A DNA stretch of 41,271 nt, from NCBI GenBank assembly GCA_016098155.1, contig JAAAJB010000292.1, forward strand, positions 1,972 through 43,242. Direction: 5' to 3'. The notes below the pieces were generated by a model. The model was not told where the DNA came from. It made no database searches and saw nothing but the letters and a program-made list of their open reading frames with translations. Made by a program: the position numbers and the translations under genes. Shown here piece after piece: positions 18,835 to 33,720 of this stretch (the first letter of the stretch is position 1; every line of letters starts with the position of its first letter). This DNA is from Actinomortierella ambigua. Lineage: Eukaryota; Mortierellomycota; Mortierellomycetes; Mortierellales; Mortierellaceae.

Positions 18835-21800
18835 TCAAGGCTTCCAGATGAGCACGACGGCAGGCTCGCCAGAATGTGCGTTCTGGTATTGGTAGAGGCA
18901 GCTGGCCAGACCCGCCGCCTGGAAAACAGGCTGCGATATCCAGTCTTGGGCCGTCTCGATAGAGATCTTGATGAACAGGGATGACAGACAACGGCGGAAG
19001 CGGCGGCTCAGAATCAGGTACAGGAAGCTGGCGCTTGTGTACTCAAAGGGTATCACCGCGTTATTAGGCTGGTCTGTCGGCTGATGGCCTGGAGGAGGGG
19101 CGGCGACGTCGGATGCAGGTGTTGGAGGAGTCACCTCAGCACCAGCCGCCGTCATGGAAGCGAGGGGGGCGGTAGAGGTCGAGCCTGACAGGGCGTGAGA
19201 GAAGAGATAGTGGGTGAGCGAATGCAGCTGGGGCAAGTGCATGACGGGTGTAGGTTCGTGGAGAACCAGGTCTTCAAGGCGAGGAGCACGGCTCAGGAAC
19301 CGGATCATAGCCAAGTCGGTCATGCCTGTGCAATACAGAGTGAGACGAGCAAGGCGGGACAAGCGTGCGAGGCCCAACAGGACATGATCGCTCAAGTGAC
19401 ACATGGTAGTCACAGACTGCATGCCGTCCTGTGCCTGTTGCTGCTGTTCGTTAGCAGCGCCTGCCTCGCCGTCCATGCCTTGTTGCTGCTGTGGCTGTGG
19501 CTGTTGGGCCACCATGTGGTCGTGGCCCAGGATCTGCAGCTCCTTCAAACGCGAGTCGCAATCAACAAAGGCCTGCAGGCTCTCATCCAAGTCGAGTGAA
19601 GCCATGCATGAGAGCGTCAACGAAGCCAGGTTGGGACAATGAGCGACAAAGCCCTTCAAGACCTTGGTCAGCTGCTCAGTTTGTTGGAAATCCATGCCTT
19701 GGAAATCCAAGCGCTTCAAGGTTGTACCGGATCGCTCGGCCAGGACCAAGAGTGTCTCGTCACTGATGCCTTGGCATGATCGAATGTTGAGCGTCTCCAG
19801 CGGCTGAATTGTCCGAGCGAATGCCAGCAGTTCCGATCCCGTCTTGTTCTGATCCGGATCGCAGACTACTCCGGCCAGTGTGAGACGCTTCAAGGAGGGA
19901 AGTGCACCCGCAAGGAACGAAAAGGTGATGGTCGGCTGACGACGGGCGGATGCTGTGGATGTTGTTGAGGTGGTTGGGGAATGATCACCTGGTGCTGGGG
20001 ATGCTGAAAGGGATAGCTCGCTAGTCTGGATACAGATGGTGAGGTCTGTGAGCGCATGACAGTATTCAGCCACCATATGCAGCAATCTTGGTGATATGAT
20101 GTCACTGTAGATCGACGAGGTCTTTTGGCGGATATGAGTACGGTGCGACGAAGAACCAGCTGCGACAGCCGCGGCTGCTGCCCACTGAGAGGTCGATGTG
20201 GAAGAGGACGAAGAAAAGGACGGCCAGAATGCATTGTCATATCCATATGAGGACGAAAATCCTGGTGCCCAAGAGGCTCGCTCGCGGCCAGGACTAGATA
20301 GTCCAGCTGAGGTGGACGAGGGCGGTGACGCATTCTTGCTGCCAGATGCTGCCGCCGCTGCCGTGTCCTGGTCCCATCTGACCAGATTGTTGCTGATGTT
20401 GTTGCCATCCAGATCTGAGGGCAGATGATATGGGTCAAAATGCTGGGAAAAATGGTTGCTGTTACTGCGATGACGGAGGTGGCGATGCGCTGAATGCCCT
20501 CCCCCTCCTCCGTTTGTACGACCAGAAGCCAAATCATGATGATCAGTCAGCGAATGACGCACAAACGACGGAGAGGTCGTAGAGGACTCGCTGACGTCAA
20601 AGAGGCCCATATCCAACAATGTCAGGGACTTGATCCGCAACGCTGCCTCGATCTCGCGCTGCCGCGGTTGGTTCAAGGAGTCCTTGGGGCGGGTAGCGAG
20701 AGCGAGGGATTGGGTCATGGTGTGGTAAAACCCTTTGAGCTCATGAGCAGTAGAAAGAGTCCTCTGACGCCAGAGAAGACGGATGGCTTGATCGTAGAAG
20801 GCACGACATGTCAGGCACAGGTGGAAGAGAGTGAAGAGGTCATTCTCGATATAGATCTCCTGCTGCTGCTGCTGATGGTTGTGATGGCGATCGGAGGTGA
20901 CACTCGTATTATGCCCATTGCTGCTGCTATTATTGCCATGGTCCATAATGTACCCTTCCTCGAAATGGGTTAAATGAACGCTGTTGTTATGGTTGTCGCT
21001 ATTGTTATCGATAGTGTTGTTGTCACTAGTATTGTTTGGCTGCAGCACATGCTCGGATGGGGTAGAAATTAAAGTCGGCGTGCGCCGATTGGTCGTTCCC
21101 TCGATGACCCTGGCCGTAGCCCCTATTGCCAAGCATGCTCCGTCGACACTTCCTTCTGTGATATCATCCCAAGACGAGGTGCTGTTCCTGCTGCTGCTGA
21201 CGATGCTGCTCCTGCTGCTGCTGCTGCTACTACCCCCGCTGCTGCTGCTGCTGCCGCTGTTGCTACCCCCGCTGCTCATGCGAGACGTACAGTCCTGATC
21301 GTTCCACAATGCGCCCTTGTCCTCGCCCTCGCCCTTGCCCTTGCCCTTGCCTTCGCCCTCCCTCTCGCCCCTAGTCTCGCCCTCGATCTGCGGGAGGAAA
21401 GAGCATGGTGCATTGCCACCAGCTGGAATGTCACCCTCGTCGTCGTCGTCGTCGTCCTCGATGACAGAATGTTCCTCCTCAATTGTGCAGACGACACTTC
21501 CACCGCATTGAAAAGTCCTGGTGACTGCCATCGATTCTTGTCCTCCCAAGACGCCTGGGCCATCGTCAGGGTCTCCCTCTGATGCTGCCACTGTCTCCTC
21601 TGCCCCTGATTGAAAGGGGAAAATGACAACGGGAGAGATGTAGACATAGTGGAATATCCGAGCCAGAATCTCTGGGGGCAGCTGAGTGATATTGGTACAG
21701 CGGCTCTCCGCTTGTTGCTGAGGTCGATGCTCAACTTGACGACGCTGATACTGATCCACGAGTTGCTGTTCTTGCTGCTGTGTCTCATCATTCTTTGTAG

Positions 21801-22092
21801 GACAAGGCGATGGGTGTGGTTGTTGAGGAGGGATGAGCGAGAGAGGGGGTGTGATCCGTTTATTGTGCCGCAAAGATCGAAGGTGTGACAAGCGAATTTG
21901 GATCCGTTGAGAACGGAGAGAAGGGCGAAAGACGGATGCTAGGCTGCTGGACTTGAGGCTGACGAGGTACCGATCAGGCCAGCTTGTCGCACACCATGAG
22001 CGCTCCGCATGGCGGCCTCGACTGCTCCGGCTATTTCGGCGACAGGGTCGCCTTGTAGGAGAGTTGGAACAACGGGTGGTGTGGAAGATCAT
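18835..22092 (-). CDS. large F-box / leucine-rich-repeat protein (SCF substrate receptor candidate)
   Basis: One open frame of 1085 codons. The F-box starts at about 136 (ITQLPPEILARIFHYVYIS) and its second half appears at about 418 (DLFTLFHLCLTCRAFYDQAI, then RLLWRQ). Between them is a low-complexity insert of about 260 residues with Gly/Lys/Glu, poly-Ser, Asn and His/Gln tracts. Beyond it are Ser/Ala-rich linkers and AMN1-like LRRs at about 690-950 (LKRLTLAGVVCD, LETLNIRSCQGISDETLLVL, LKRLDFQGMDF, LASLTLSCMASL, LARLTLYCTGMTDLAMIRFL). F-box/LRR proteins bring substrates to Skp1-cullin-F-box ubiquitin ligases. The first 80 residues are Arg/Ser-rich and not family-like, so the true start may be a later Met or an upstream exon. 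No intron was needed, unusual for this window. Confidence 0.8.
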   Translation of the reverse strand: MIFHTTRCSNSPTRRPCRRNSRSSRGRHAERSWCATSWPDRYLVSLKSSSLASVFRPSLRSQRIQIRLSHLRSLRHNKRITPPLSLIPPQQPHPSPCPTKNDETQQQEQQLVDQYQRRQVEHRPQQQAESRCTNITQLPPEILARIFHYVYISPVVIFPFQSGAEETVAASEGDPDDGPGVLGGQESMAVTRTFQCGGSVVCTIEEEHSVIEDDDDDDEGDIPAGGNAPCSFLPQIEGETRGEREGEGKGKGKGEGEDKGALWNDQDCTSRMSSGGSNSGSSSSSGGSSSSSSRSSIVSSSRNSTSSWDDITEGSVDGACLAIGATARVIEGTTNRRTPTLISTPSEHVLQPNNTSDNNTIDNNSDNHNNSVHLTHFEEGYIMDHGNNSSSNGHNTSVTSDRHHNHQQQQQEIYIENDLFTLFHLCLTCRAFYDQAIRLLWRQRTLSTAHELKGFYHTMTQSLALATRPKDSLNQPRQREIEAALRIKSLTLLDMGLFDVSESSTTSPSFVRHSLTDHHDLASGRTNGGGGGHSAHRHLRHRSNSNHFSQHFDPYHLPSDLDGNNISNNLVRWDQDTAAAAASGSKNASPPSSTSAGLSSPGRERASWAPGFSSSYGYDNAFWPSFSSSSSTSTSQWAAAAAVAAGSSSHRTHIRQKTSSIYSDIISPRLLHMVAEYCHALTDLTICIQTSELSLSASPAPGDHSPTTSTTSTASARRQPTITFSFLAGALPSLKRLTLAGVVCDPDQNKTGSELLAFARTIQPLETLNIRSCQGISDETLLVLAERSGTTLKRLDFQGMDFQQTEQLTKVLKGFVAHCPNLASLTLSCMASLDLDESLQAFVDCDSRLKELQILGHDHMVAQQPQPQQQQGMDGEAGAANEQQQQAQDGMQSVTTMCHLSDHVLLGLARLSRLARLTLYCTGMTDLAMIRFLSRAPRLEDLVLHEPTPVMHLPQLHSLTHYLFSHALSGSTSTAPLASMTAAGAEVTPPTPASDVAAPPPGHQPTDQPNNAVIPFEYTSASFLYLILSRRFRRCLSSLFIKISIETAQDWISQPVFQAAGLASCLYQYQNAHSGEPAVVLIWKP
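21181..21262 (-). repeat. trinucleotide-rich Ser tract in the F-box gene
   Basis: Imperfect CTG/CTA/CCG trinucleotides on the plus strand, read on the minus strand as Ser/Gly codons (runs of SSSSS and SSSSSS). Just downstream in the plus direction, 21311-21373, an imperfect CGCCCT/TGCCCT hexamer array encodes alternating Gly with Lys/Glu/Arg. Both lie inside the insert that separates the two F-box halves. Confidence 0.8.
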
Positions 22093-22215
22093 TGAGTAGG
22101 TTGGTTAGAAATGGAGGATTAGACGCCAGAGTTGGGAGAATGAAAGTAAAAGAAGAGATACAAAAAAAAAGGAGAGAAGGAAACAATTAAAGTCGAAGAG
22201 GGGGAGACGACGAAG

Positions 22216-22220
<5 letters not shown>

Positions 22221-22268
<48 letters not shown>
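22221..22268 (+). repeat. (GA)24 microsatellite
   Basis: Uninterrupted GA dinucleotides about 130 nt upstream of the F-box start codon. On the sense strand of that gene they form a CT-rich leader or promoter element. Confidence 0.95.
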
Positions 22269-22274
<6 letters not shown>

Positions 22275-22631
22275 GGAGAAAACAGATGAATATTACAAAA
22301 TATGGTCGATATGGTCGTCGCAAGAGATTTAGAGAGAAAGATAAAGGGATAAAGGAGACAGAAAAGACTGAACGAGCAATACAATGCTGTAGAGCGATTA
22401 GGATGGATAACATAAGGGAGGAGGAAAGAGTAGAAATGAACGACGGGCATGTAAAATATATAAAAAGGATCGTGAGCCTAAGAAGGAACGGGAAGAACGA
22501 ACGATGGGCAGAGAAGGGAAGAAGGAAGAAGAAGAGCAGGCATGACATGTATGCCTTCTTCGAATAACCTGCCTTCTGCCTGTTTGTCCGCCTGCCTGCA
22601 ACCAGAGCTTGCTTTAAAAGAGGGAGAATGC

Positions 22632-22652
22632 GAGAGAGAGAGAGAGAGAGAG
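22632..22652 (+). repeat. short (GA)n microsatellite
   Basis: About ten GA dinucleotides in intergenic DNA. Confidence 0.85.
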
Positions 22653-22954
22653 TGGGTGTACACAAAGATAGGACCAGGAAAAATCAAAGACTTTATTTTG
22701 AATGAGTACTGTACTGTGCTATTGCACTGCGTACGGGACAAGAGGTGGTGCAGCTGTGGGGTTTGAGCAAGAGTCACACAGACAAGGGGAGAGGCGATAG
22801 GGATGGGGAGGAATCAGGCCCTGGATAAGAGAACACCTGGCTTACTTGGGTGGAATCGCTAGGATGAACGGGGGGAGCTCAAAAGGGGAGGCAAGGGGAA
22901 CACATTTTGAGTGAAGAGGGGCAGGGTGTGCAACATGGCCTTTTGACTTGGCTT

Positions 22955-22970
22955 GGGGGGGGGGGGGGGG
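22955..22970 (+). repeat. G16 homopolymer
   Basis: Sixteen consecutive G followed by AAAA. It can fold alone or pair with the C-run cluster about 700 bp away. Confidence 0.9.
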
Positions 22971-23656
22971 AAAAGAAGGGAGTGAGGGGCGAGAGACCCA
23001 TGTGGAATGCAAAGGGCTGTCTGTAACGAACGAGCGACTCGAAATACATAGTACACAAAAATTAACATCAGTGTAAACAACTAAACAACTGCAAGGTGGG
23101 CTGTCACAGAACATGCCGACTTGCACAACAACATGGACATGCAGCGCACAAATGAGGACAAGAGAAACAAAAAGGAGGGGAGGCGGGATTGAAAGGGAGT
23201 GTGTGCCATGCAGGCAGAGCTTTTCACCCTAAATAGCCATAGCTTTATATTTCCTTGACAGACAGCAGAGACGGAGCTGGCTGGACGGAGCTTCCGCAGA
23301 TAGATGATAAAGAGAGAGAGGGAGGGGAGAGAGAGAGAGATGGAGAGGGAGTGAGTGTGAGTGTGAGAGTGAGAGAGGAGGGAGAGAGATAGAGTGAGAG
23401 TTCGACATCGTCTCCCGTTCAACCCCTATAAACTGCAGCTCATCTTGCATGTCAAGGCACACAATGGTTAGGGCATGTGGCAAGGAGAGGGGAAAGGGGG
23501 GCAGATGAGGCGCATCAGGGTCCCAGAGCACCGGCCACCTTTTGTGTCAATGTTGATCTGTCGGAGATGAAATATTGTCAGATTGGTGGCAACCCATCGC
23601 TGTTGCTCTCAAGCAACTTCGCCCCTTCCCTCTGCTCTGCTCTGTTCATTGCTTCT

Positions 23657-23784
23657 CCCCCCCCCCCCCCCCCCTTTTGTTCCCCCCCCCCCCCTTCCCC
23701 CCCCCTCCCCTCCCTTTCCCCCCTCTCCTTCATTCCCCCCTCCCCCCCCTTCGCCCCTGTCAATTGCTTCCCCCCCCCCCCCCC
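23657..23784 (+). repeat. cluster of long C-runs (C18, C13, C9, C15 and shorter)
   Basis: Runs of C separated by a few T, G or A bases: C18 at 23657-23674, C13 at 23682-23694, C9 at 23697-23705, several of 4-8, and C15 at 23770-23784. The minus strand therefore has many G-tracts. Confidence 0.9.
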
Positions 23785-24690
23785 GCTATTGTTTTCCATC
23801 CTTCGCTCCAGAGACAAAAAGAGTGCCTAAACTAAAATGGCCAGGGATGCCTGTGCAGAGTCCGTGTGTGACCGACCTGTTGTGTTGAATGACGACGACT
23901 GCTCCACTACATTGGTACTAAAGTCCCAGTGGTTGTCGAACCCGTTGCAGCACTGTCAAAGCCCAGAAGGCCCATCAATGTATCCATTCCGGAGCGCCTC
24001 ATCATGCAGATTCTATCCTGCTCTTAAAGCACACTTATGCTACAACAAACAATGCGTGGCTCGTGCTTATCCATTCAGTGTCAAGTAAGTCCCTTTAGTA
24101 CTCTATCAAATCTCACGCGCCTCGTTCCTCTCGCGCGCCATTGCAAGAACAGCCAGTCAGCTGCAGGGTTCACTGCGTTTGTACTGACATGGCATACATA
24201 CTACATCCCAGCATGACAAACAAGAACTTTTTCTATGCCCGAGGTTACCCATGTGTGTCACTCTTCGCCCATATACCAACCAACCAAGCCATTTAGGAAG
24301 AGAGAGAGAGATGGAGAGATGAACTGTGTACGGTTGCCAAAGTCTAAACTTGCGAAAACGTCCTTTCCTGCCGTTAGGCGTGACGCTGTATGCACCGATC
24401 ATATCGAGCCGGTTTGAACGGGAATATCGGCAGGTTTTCAACATCCAACTGTGGGGTTCTCTCCAACGTCTCTCTCTTTCTCTCCCCTCTCCTCCCTCTC
24501 CCTCTCTCTCTCTCTTGCGTACCCATGTTCTTATCGCTACGCTGCACGCTCCCCGATTTCTCATTCCCTTTTGCTCCCTTCTTTCTTTTCCCCTCGTCTT
24601 TTTTGCGTGCACTGCTTTGCCTCCGTCCATCCTCCTACTCTTCACTCCGTTTCATTGTCTACTTCCTTCAACGCGCCTGTCATTCGCCGC

Positions 24691-24723
24691 CTTTACCTCT
24701 ACCTTTACCTTTACCTTTACCTA
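24691..24723 (+). repeat. (CTTTAC)n hexanucleotide array
   Basis: About five units of the hexamer TTTACC, one with a T to C variant (TCTACC), about 160 nt upstream of the anillin-like start codon. It resembles a degenerate telomere-type hexamer but is short and internal. Confidence 0.7.
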
Positions 24724-24884
24724 GTTCTCGCCCTCTTTTCCTTTTCTTCGCTTGAGCTTGGCGTCCTTGCCCTCTCCGCCCTCACGTCAAACCCTTCGCC
24801 TCTGACTACCTTGGACGCCCGCACTCCAACCCCTTGAGCTTCACTACCCCCCTTCCTTACCCCTTCTCGCCAACTGCTTCCGCC

Positions 24885-27140
24885 ATGCAAGGCGACACAT
24901 TCAAGCGGTTTAGCAAGGATCTGCAGGAGGCGCTGGTCATCCCTGTCAACTTCCTCAACAAAAAATCAAAGAGACCGACGCCACAAACCACAGAGGTTGG
25001 CAGTGATACCTCTGAGACCAAAGGCGCCAAGGGACTCGTGTTTCCTCTCAAAAAGAACAAGCGCATGAGCAATGGAATTCCTAAGCTCGATAAGATATCC
25101 ATGCAGGATTCGTGCTCCCTCCACAACTTTTCACTGACAGATCTAAGCAAGAAGAGCAGCAACAGCAGTCTAGCCAGCAAGCTTAACAGCCCCGGACCAA
25201 AAAGTCCTCTTGGCTCTGGTTACAGGGTGCATGGTGCGCCCAAGAACAACGTAGCTTTGATCCACTGTCCTCGTTCTGTCGCCACTCTTGAGCAGTTTTC
25301 GCCCCACCGCTTAGCATGGATCAAGAGCTGTCTTCAGGAGGGTAGTTCCTTGGCTCAATTAAGTGCCCCCCCTAGCGTACTCAAGACGGAGCAGGCTTGG
25401 GACACGGCGGAAGATTCGCCTTATGGTGAGGAACGAGGATTGAATTCAACATTGGGCGAAATTAGTGAACTGATGGCTCAACAGGCGCGTCTTCAAAACA
25501 GCAGGTAGGACAAAAAAGACTCATTCGGTGGGCGACGGTGCCTGCAATTTTTGTCAATTCTCAGCCAAACCAGTCGCCGTGAGATACCATACTGACCTGA
25601 CTGCAACGGATTTCCTTTGCATTCTGGTGCATTGATAGCCAAAACCGACTAGGATACAATAACCTCAACGAACCCACAGGCTTGCTGCTAGTCAAATGTA
25701 AGTAGAACTAGAACCATGCTTGGTGGAGACATGGAACTGGGGATATCAGGCCATGTGACTGACTCGTGTATTTTTCAACTATGTACAGTGATGCAGGTGA
25801 ACAACAAGAGCACCAACAAGCTCTATGATATCGAGTGGACTCTCAAGGTCGGAAACGTCGAACGTATATCGCACCCCTCTCGCTCCGTCAAGGACCATCC
25901 GGGCAACACTGCCATGATGAACGAGGTGTTTTTGTTGTATGTCGCGTTTATTTCAGCAAGTGTTGTTGACCCGTCGTTGCTGTGTTGATTTAAACCATCG
26001 ATTGACGTATGGCAAGCTTTCATTTTTTTTAATTCCTCTTCTTCTTCATTTGTTTGTTATTCCTCTCCTTCTTCCTGGTGCCAATTGTTGATCTCCAGCG
26101 ACGTGAACGAGGAATTCCACCTAGAGATGAGCGTGTCCGGCTTACCAATAACATCCAAGTTTGGCACGATGGCCGGGTTCACCAACAACCAGTCAATCTG
26201 CTTTGGTCAGCTACAATTGGCTTTCAGCCTTGAGCCGATGGAAAAATCCGTACGAACATACAAGCTCCGCCGCCCTGCTGGCGATGGAACCAAAACGATG
26301 CCCAAGAACGATGTCGAGGTGGTGGTGATGATTGGGCTCCATGTTCTCGAGGAACCTATTGAGGACCGGTCGTGGGAAACGGAGGTCCTCTACCAGGGAA
26401 ATCTTACCATAATGACGCGAGGACCTCGGATGGCTGTAAGTGCTTGGCTTGTGTCATTCTGCAAGCACTATGTTTGAAGAAAGAAAGATTCTTGTTGGAT
26501 AGGGTGAACTAATGATTTGACCATGACTTGGCACTACTCTGCGTAGGCATGGAAACGATACTGGGTTGTTCTGGATGGCCTGTCGCTCAAGCTCTATGAT
26601 GCAGAGTATCAACAGGTGGGTGACACACACTTTTCATCTAATACACGTTTGGTCAGAGAGCCGCTCGTTCACCTTTTCTTACTAGTTTTTTTTTCTTTCC
26701 TTCTTCCATTTTTGTATCATCAGAAACGCGATGCCCTGGCAACGATCCCGCTGGCACAAATCCAGACGGTTCAACCACCTGACTACGACAAAGTGGATGT
26801 GAGCGCGAACGGATTCTCGATGAAAGTGTTCCCACACGGCGTGGATATGACACAATGCGCCCAGTATGTAGATCTTGACGTGGAGGACATGGACTACAGC
26901 GTATATGCGTTTGCAGACAGCGCATACCTGCATGATGTTTGGAACGCCAACATTGAGGAGGCTTTGGATCAGCACCGGCAGAACATGGAGCGGCGCTTGG
27001 CGGTGCACCATGCCAAGCTGAGTAGGCGCGCCAGTCATTCACTTTCGCGGCATTCATCAAAAGGCAGCGTGCCCCTGACACCGCTTGAAGAAGAGGTCGT
27101 CGGGCGGACCGAGACGATCGACCTCAAGTTTGTGTTTTAA
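24885..27140 (+). CDS. short anillin-like PH-domain protein
   Basis: Six exons: 24885-25504, 25639-25697, 25789-25936, 26099-26435, 26547-26615 and 26724-27140, giving 549 aa. The first 200 residues are basic and Ser-rich, likely disordered, with a Lys-rich patch (PLKKNKRMS). Residues about 215-380 resemble the anillin homology region: LMQVNNKSTNKLYDIEWTL, EFHLEMSVSGLPI (a C2-like strand pattern) and QLQLAFSLEP. A PH domain follows at about 376-493: LYQGNLTIMTRGPRMAAWKRYWVVLDG, LKLYDAEY, and a closing helix HDVWNANIEEALDQ. The arrangement anillin-homology then PH is that of anillin, Mid1/Mid2 and Bud4, which organise septins and the cytokinetic ring under Rho control. It is much shorter than those relatives and lacks an obvious actin- or myosin-binding region. 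The start ATG (ccgccATGC) follows a CT-rich leader. Confidence 0.7.
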
Positions 27141-31922
<4,782 letters not shown>

Positions 31923-33720
31923 AGACGGAATTTTGAGAAAAATGGATCGAGTATGCGATCCTTCTACCCTACACTCTTGTATTTTTTTTTCGTTCATCGT
32001 TTAGTCGCAGGTAGCAGTGCCTGAGATAGTGAATGCCCCATCATTCGATATAGATAGCTTGCTTCTTTTTCTTTTCTACGCTTTTTACACCTTTTAATGC
32101 TATAAACACCATCTCGAACACATGCACTTGTCTTTGTCTGCATGAGATTGAGGCCTGCTGACAGAGACCGACAGGCTCTGACAAAAGCTACAACATCGAG
32201 AGCATGCCACATTCGGCAGGAAAGCAGACCCACGGTATTGGTGAAGTTCCAGGTAGAGGACGCGATCCCTGCATTGGTCTCCCAGGAGGGGAGTGGGTGC
32301 TTTAGGCATGCAAAACCCTCCCCCTGAGGGTGAGATCCCTTGCTGCTGCTGCTGCCGGCGGACGTAATAGTGCAAAATCTACTACATTGCATTGCCGCCA
32401 CTGGCGTCCGCCCTTTATCCCTCTCTCTCTCTTTCTCTCTTTCTCCATCCTCTTTTCGCCTAGATGTGCGTGCCTCCTTGCCCTTGCTACAATAAGGGGG
32501 TGTGGACAAAGTCGCAAATTTGGAGTGAGCTCCATTGTTGAACAAACAAGATGAACGATGTTGGCAGTGGAAGGACCGATATGTGAGAATGGTAGGGCCC
32601 TCGGTGGGGAGTTGCCGTACCCCACAACAGCGGCTCGAGAAACAACCGTCGTGCAGGCACCCCTTCGTCTTCGAAGGGTCGAGTGATTTTTGTTTTTATA
32701 TAATTCTTCGTCCTGTTGCCTCAACGAACAAACTTGCTCTTGCAGATCCATCTTGATGGTACAGTGCAGCCGTAGCAACATAGAGCCCCAATTTGGTGCG
32801 GAGGGACTTGCCAGCTTGGTCCCAAGCAAAGCAGCACCTCCTTGAAAACGCCCCTTCCTCTCCTCTTTCTTTCTTCTTCCCCATCCTCTTCGTCCTCTTC
32901 CTCCCGACTGCTTCTTTCCGGAATAAGAGAAAAGGATGAACTAAGAACAAAAAGGGAAACAAAGCTAGGACAACACAAGGCGCTGCATCGAGTGGGCTGT
33001 ATTACCGTCGTCCTCCTCTTTCTCCCCTCATTCTTCTTTTTTTGATTTTTCGCCATCGTCATACTCCTCTTCCTCCTCCTTGCCCATCTCCTACTTGTTC
33101 TCCTGCACCACTCATTTTATGGCATTCGTTCTCTTTTCTTTCTTGTCCTTCTCCACCAGTCCTCATCCGCCAACTCTTCCTCTCCCTCTCCTCTCTGGCC
33201 CGCTCTCAACCACACCTTCTTAATAACCACACCTCCCACGTTGGCTATCATTGACGACCCACTTCTTCCTGAACTGAAGCCTCTCCCATTCCTCGTCTCC
33301 TCAGCTTATTGACGCTGGTGCTCACCATCGCTGTAGAGTTGTACGTCAGGCATTCTTTTCCCCCTCTTCCTTTAACATCTCCTCCCTCCTCCCCCCAAGA
33401 AAATCGGTAGTTGCTCCTCTTTTGTCTCTCGGTGCTGCAGAAGGCATGAGAGATGTGAGAAGGAATGGTTGAACATATCTTACCCCATTTTTTGATGCAA
33501 CTCCTACTTCTGTAAAATGAGCGCCGCAACTCCTCCCTACTTCCTTCTCAAATAACCGATCACAAACTCACATCTCAATACCACTGTTTTCTTTCACTAA
33601 ATCATCTTTTACCCTCTCGCTTTCCTACGACCCTGTCTCCTTCAGCAATAACGACAGAGAACAAAAAAAAGGGCACTGTGAGCAGGACAGCAACATTCTT
33701 TGATATATTTTGCTCGTACC
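31923..33720. other. 1.8-kb gene-free region
   Basis: No coding gene recognised on either strand. It contains CT-rich stretches (32405-32460, 32855-32905, 33040-33400), which probably mark the promoter and leader of the coiled-coil gene, the 3' flank of the Ca2+-ATPase gene, and the hairpin pair at 32604-32700. Confidence 0.5.
32604..32700 (+). other. two strong hairpins followed by a T-rich run
   Basis: GTGGGG (32604-32609) pairs with CCCCAC (32620-32625). CCCTTCG (32661-32667) pairs with CGAAGGG (32672-32678) around a TCTT tetraloop, followed at 32687-32697 by TTTTTGTTTTT. The pattern could be a small structured RNA or a leader element. No clear A or B box for RNA polymerase III was found upstream. 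Confidence 0.25.

Larger units (their letters stand above)
22093..24884. other. 2.8-kb gene-free low-complexity region
   Basis: I see no convincing gene here. It holds GA/CT microsatellites (22221-22268, 22632-22652, GA/GTGA-rich 23310-23400, CT-rich 24470-24520), a G16 run and a cluster of C-runs, plus the 5' flanks of the divergent F-box and anillin-like genes. The open frames present are compositional artefacts of these repeats. Confidence 0.6.

Noticed and set aside
22105..22665. Leu/Ser-rich open frame on the minus strand, resembling a membrane protein
   Set aside because: Mostly the CT microsatellite and pyrimidine-rich upstream sequence of the F-box gene.
23477..23888. Pro-rich open frames on the plus strand and a Gly-rich one on the minus strand
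   Set aside because: They are created by the C-run cluster; changes in run length would shift the frame, and no family resemblance is visible.
24691..24723. TTTACC hexamers as an internal telomere tract
   Set aside because: Too short, imperfect and not the usual fungal TTAGGG or CCCTAA unit; kept only as a simple repeat.
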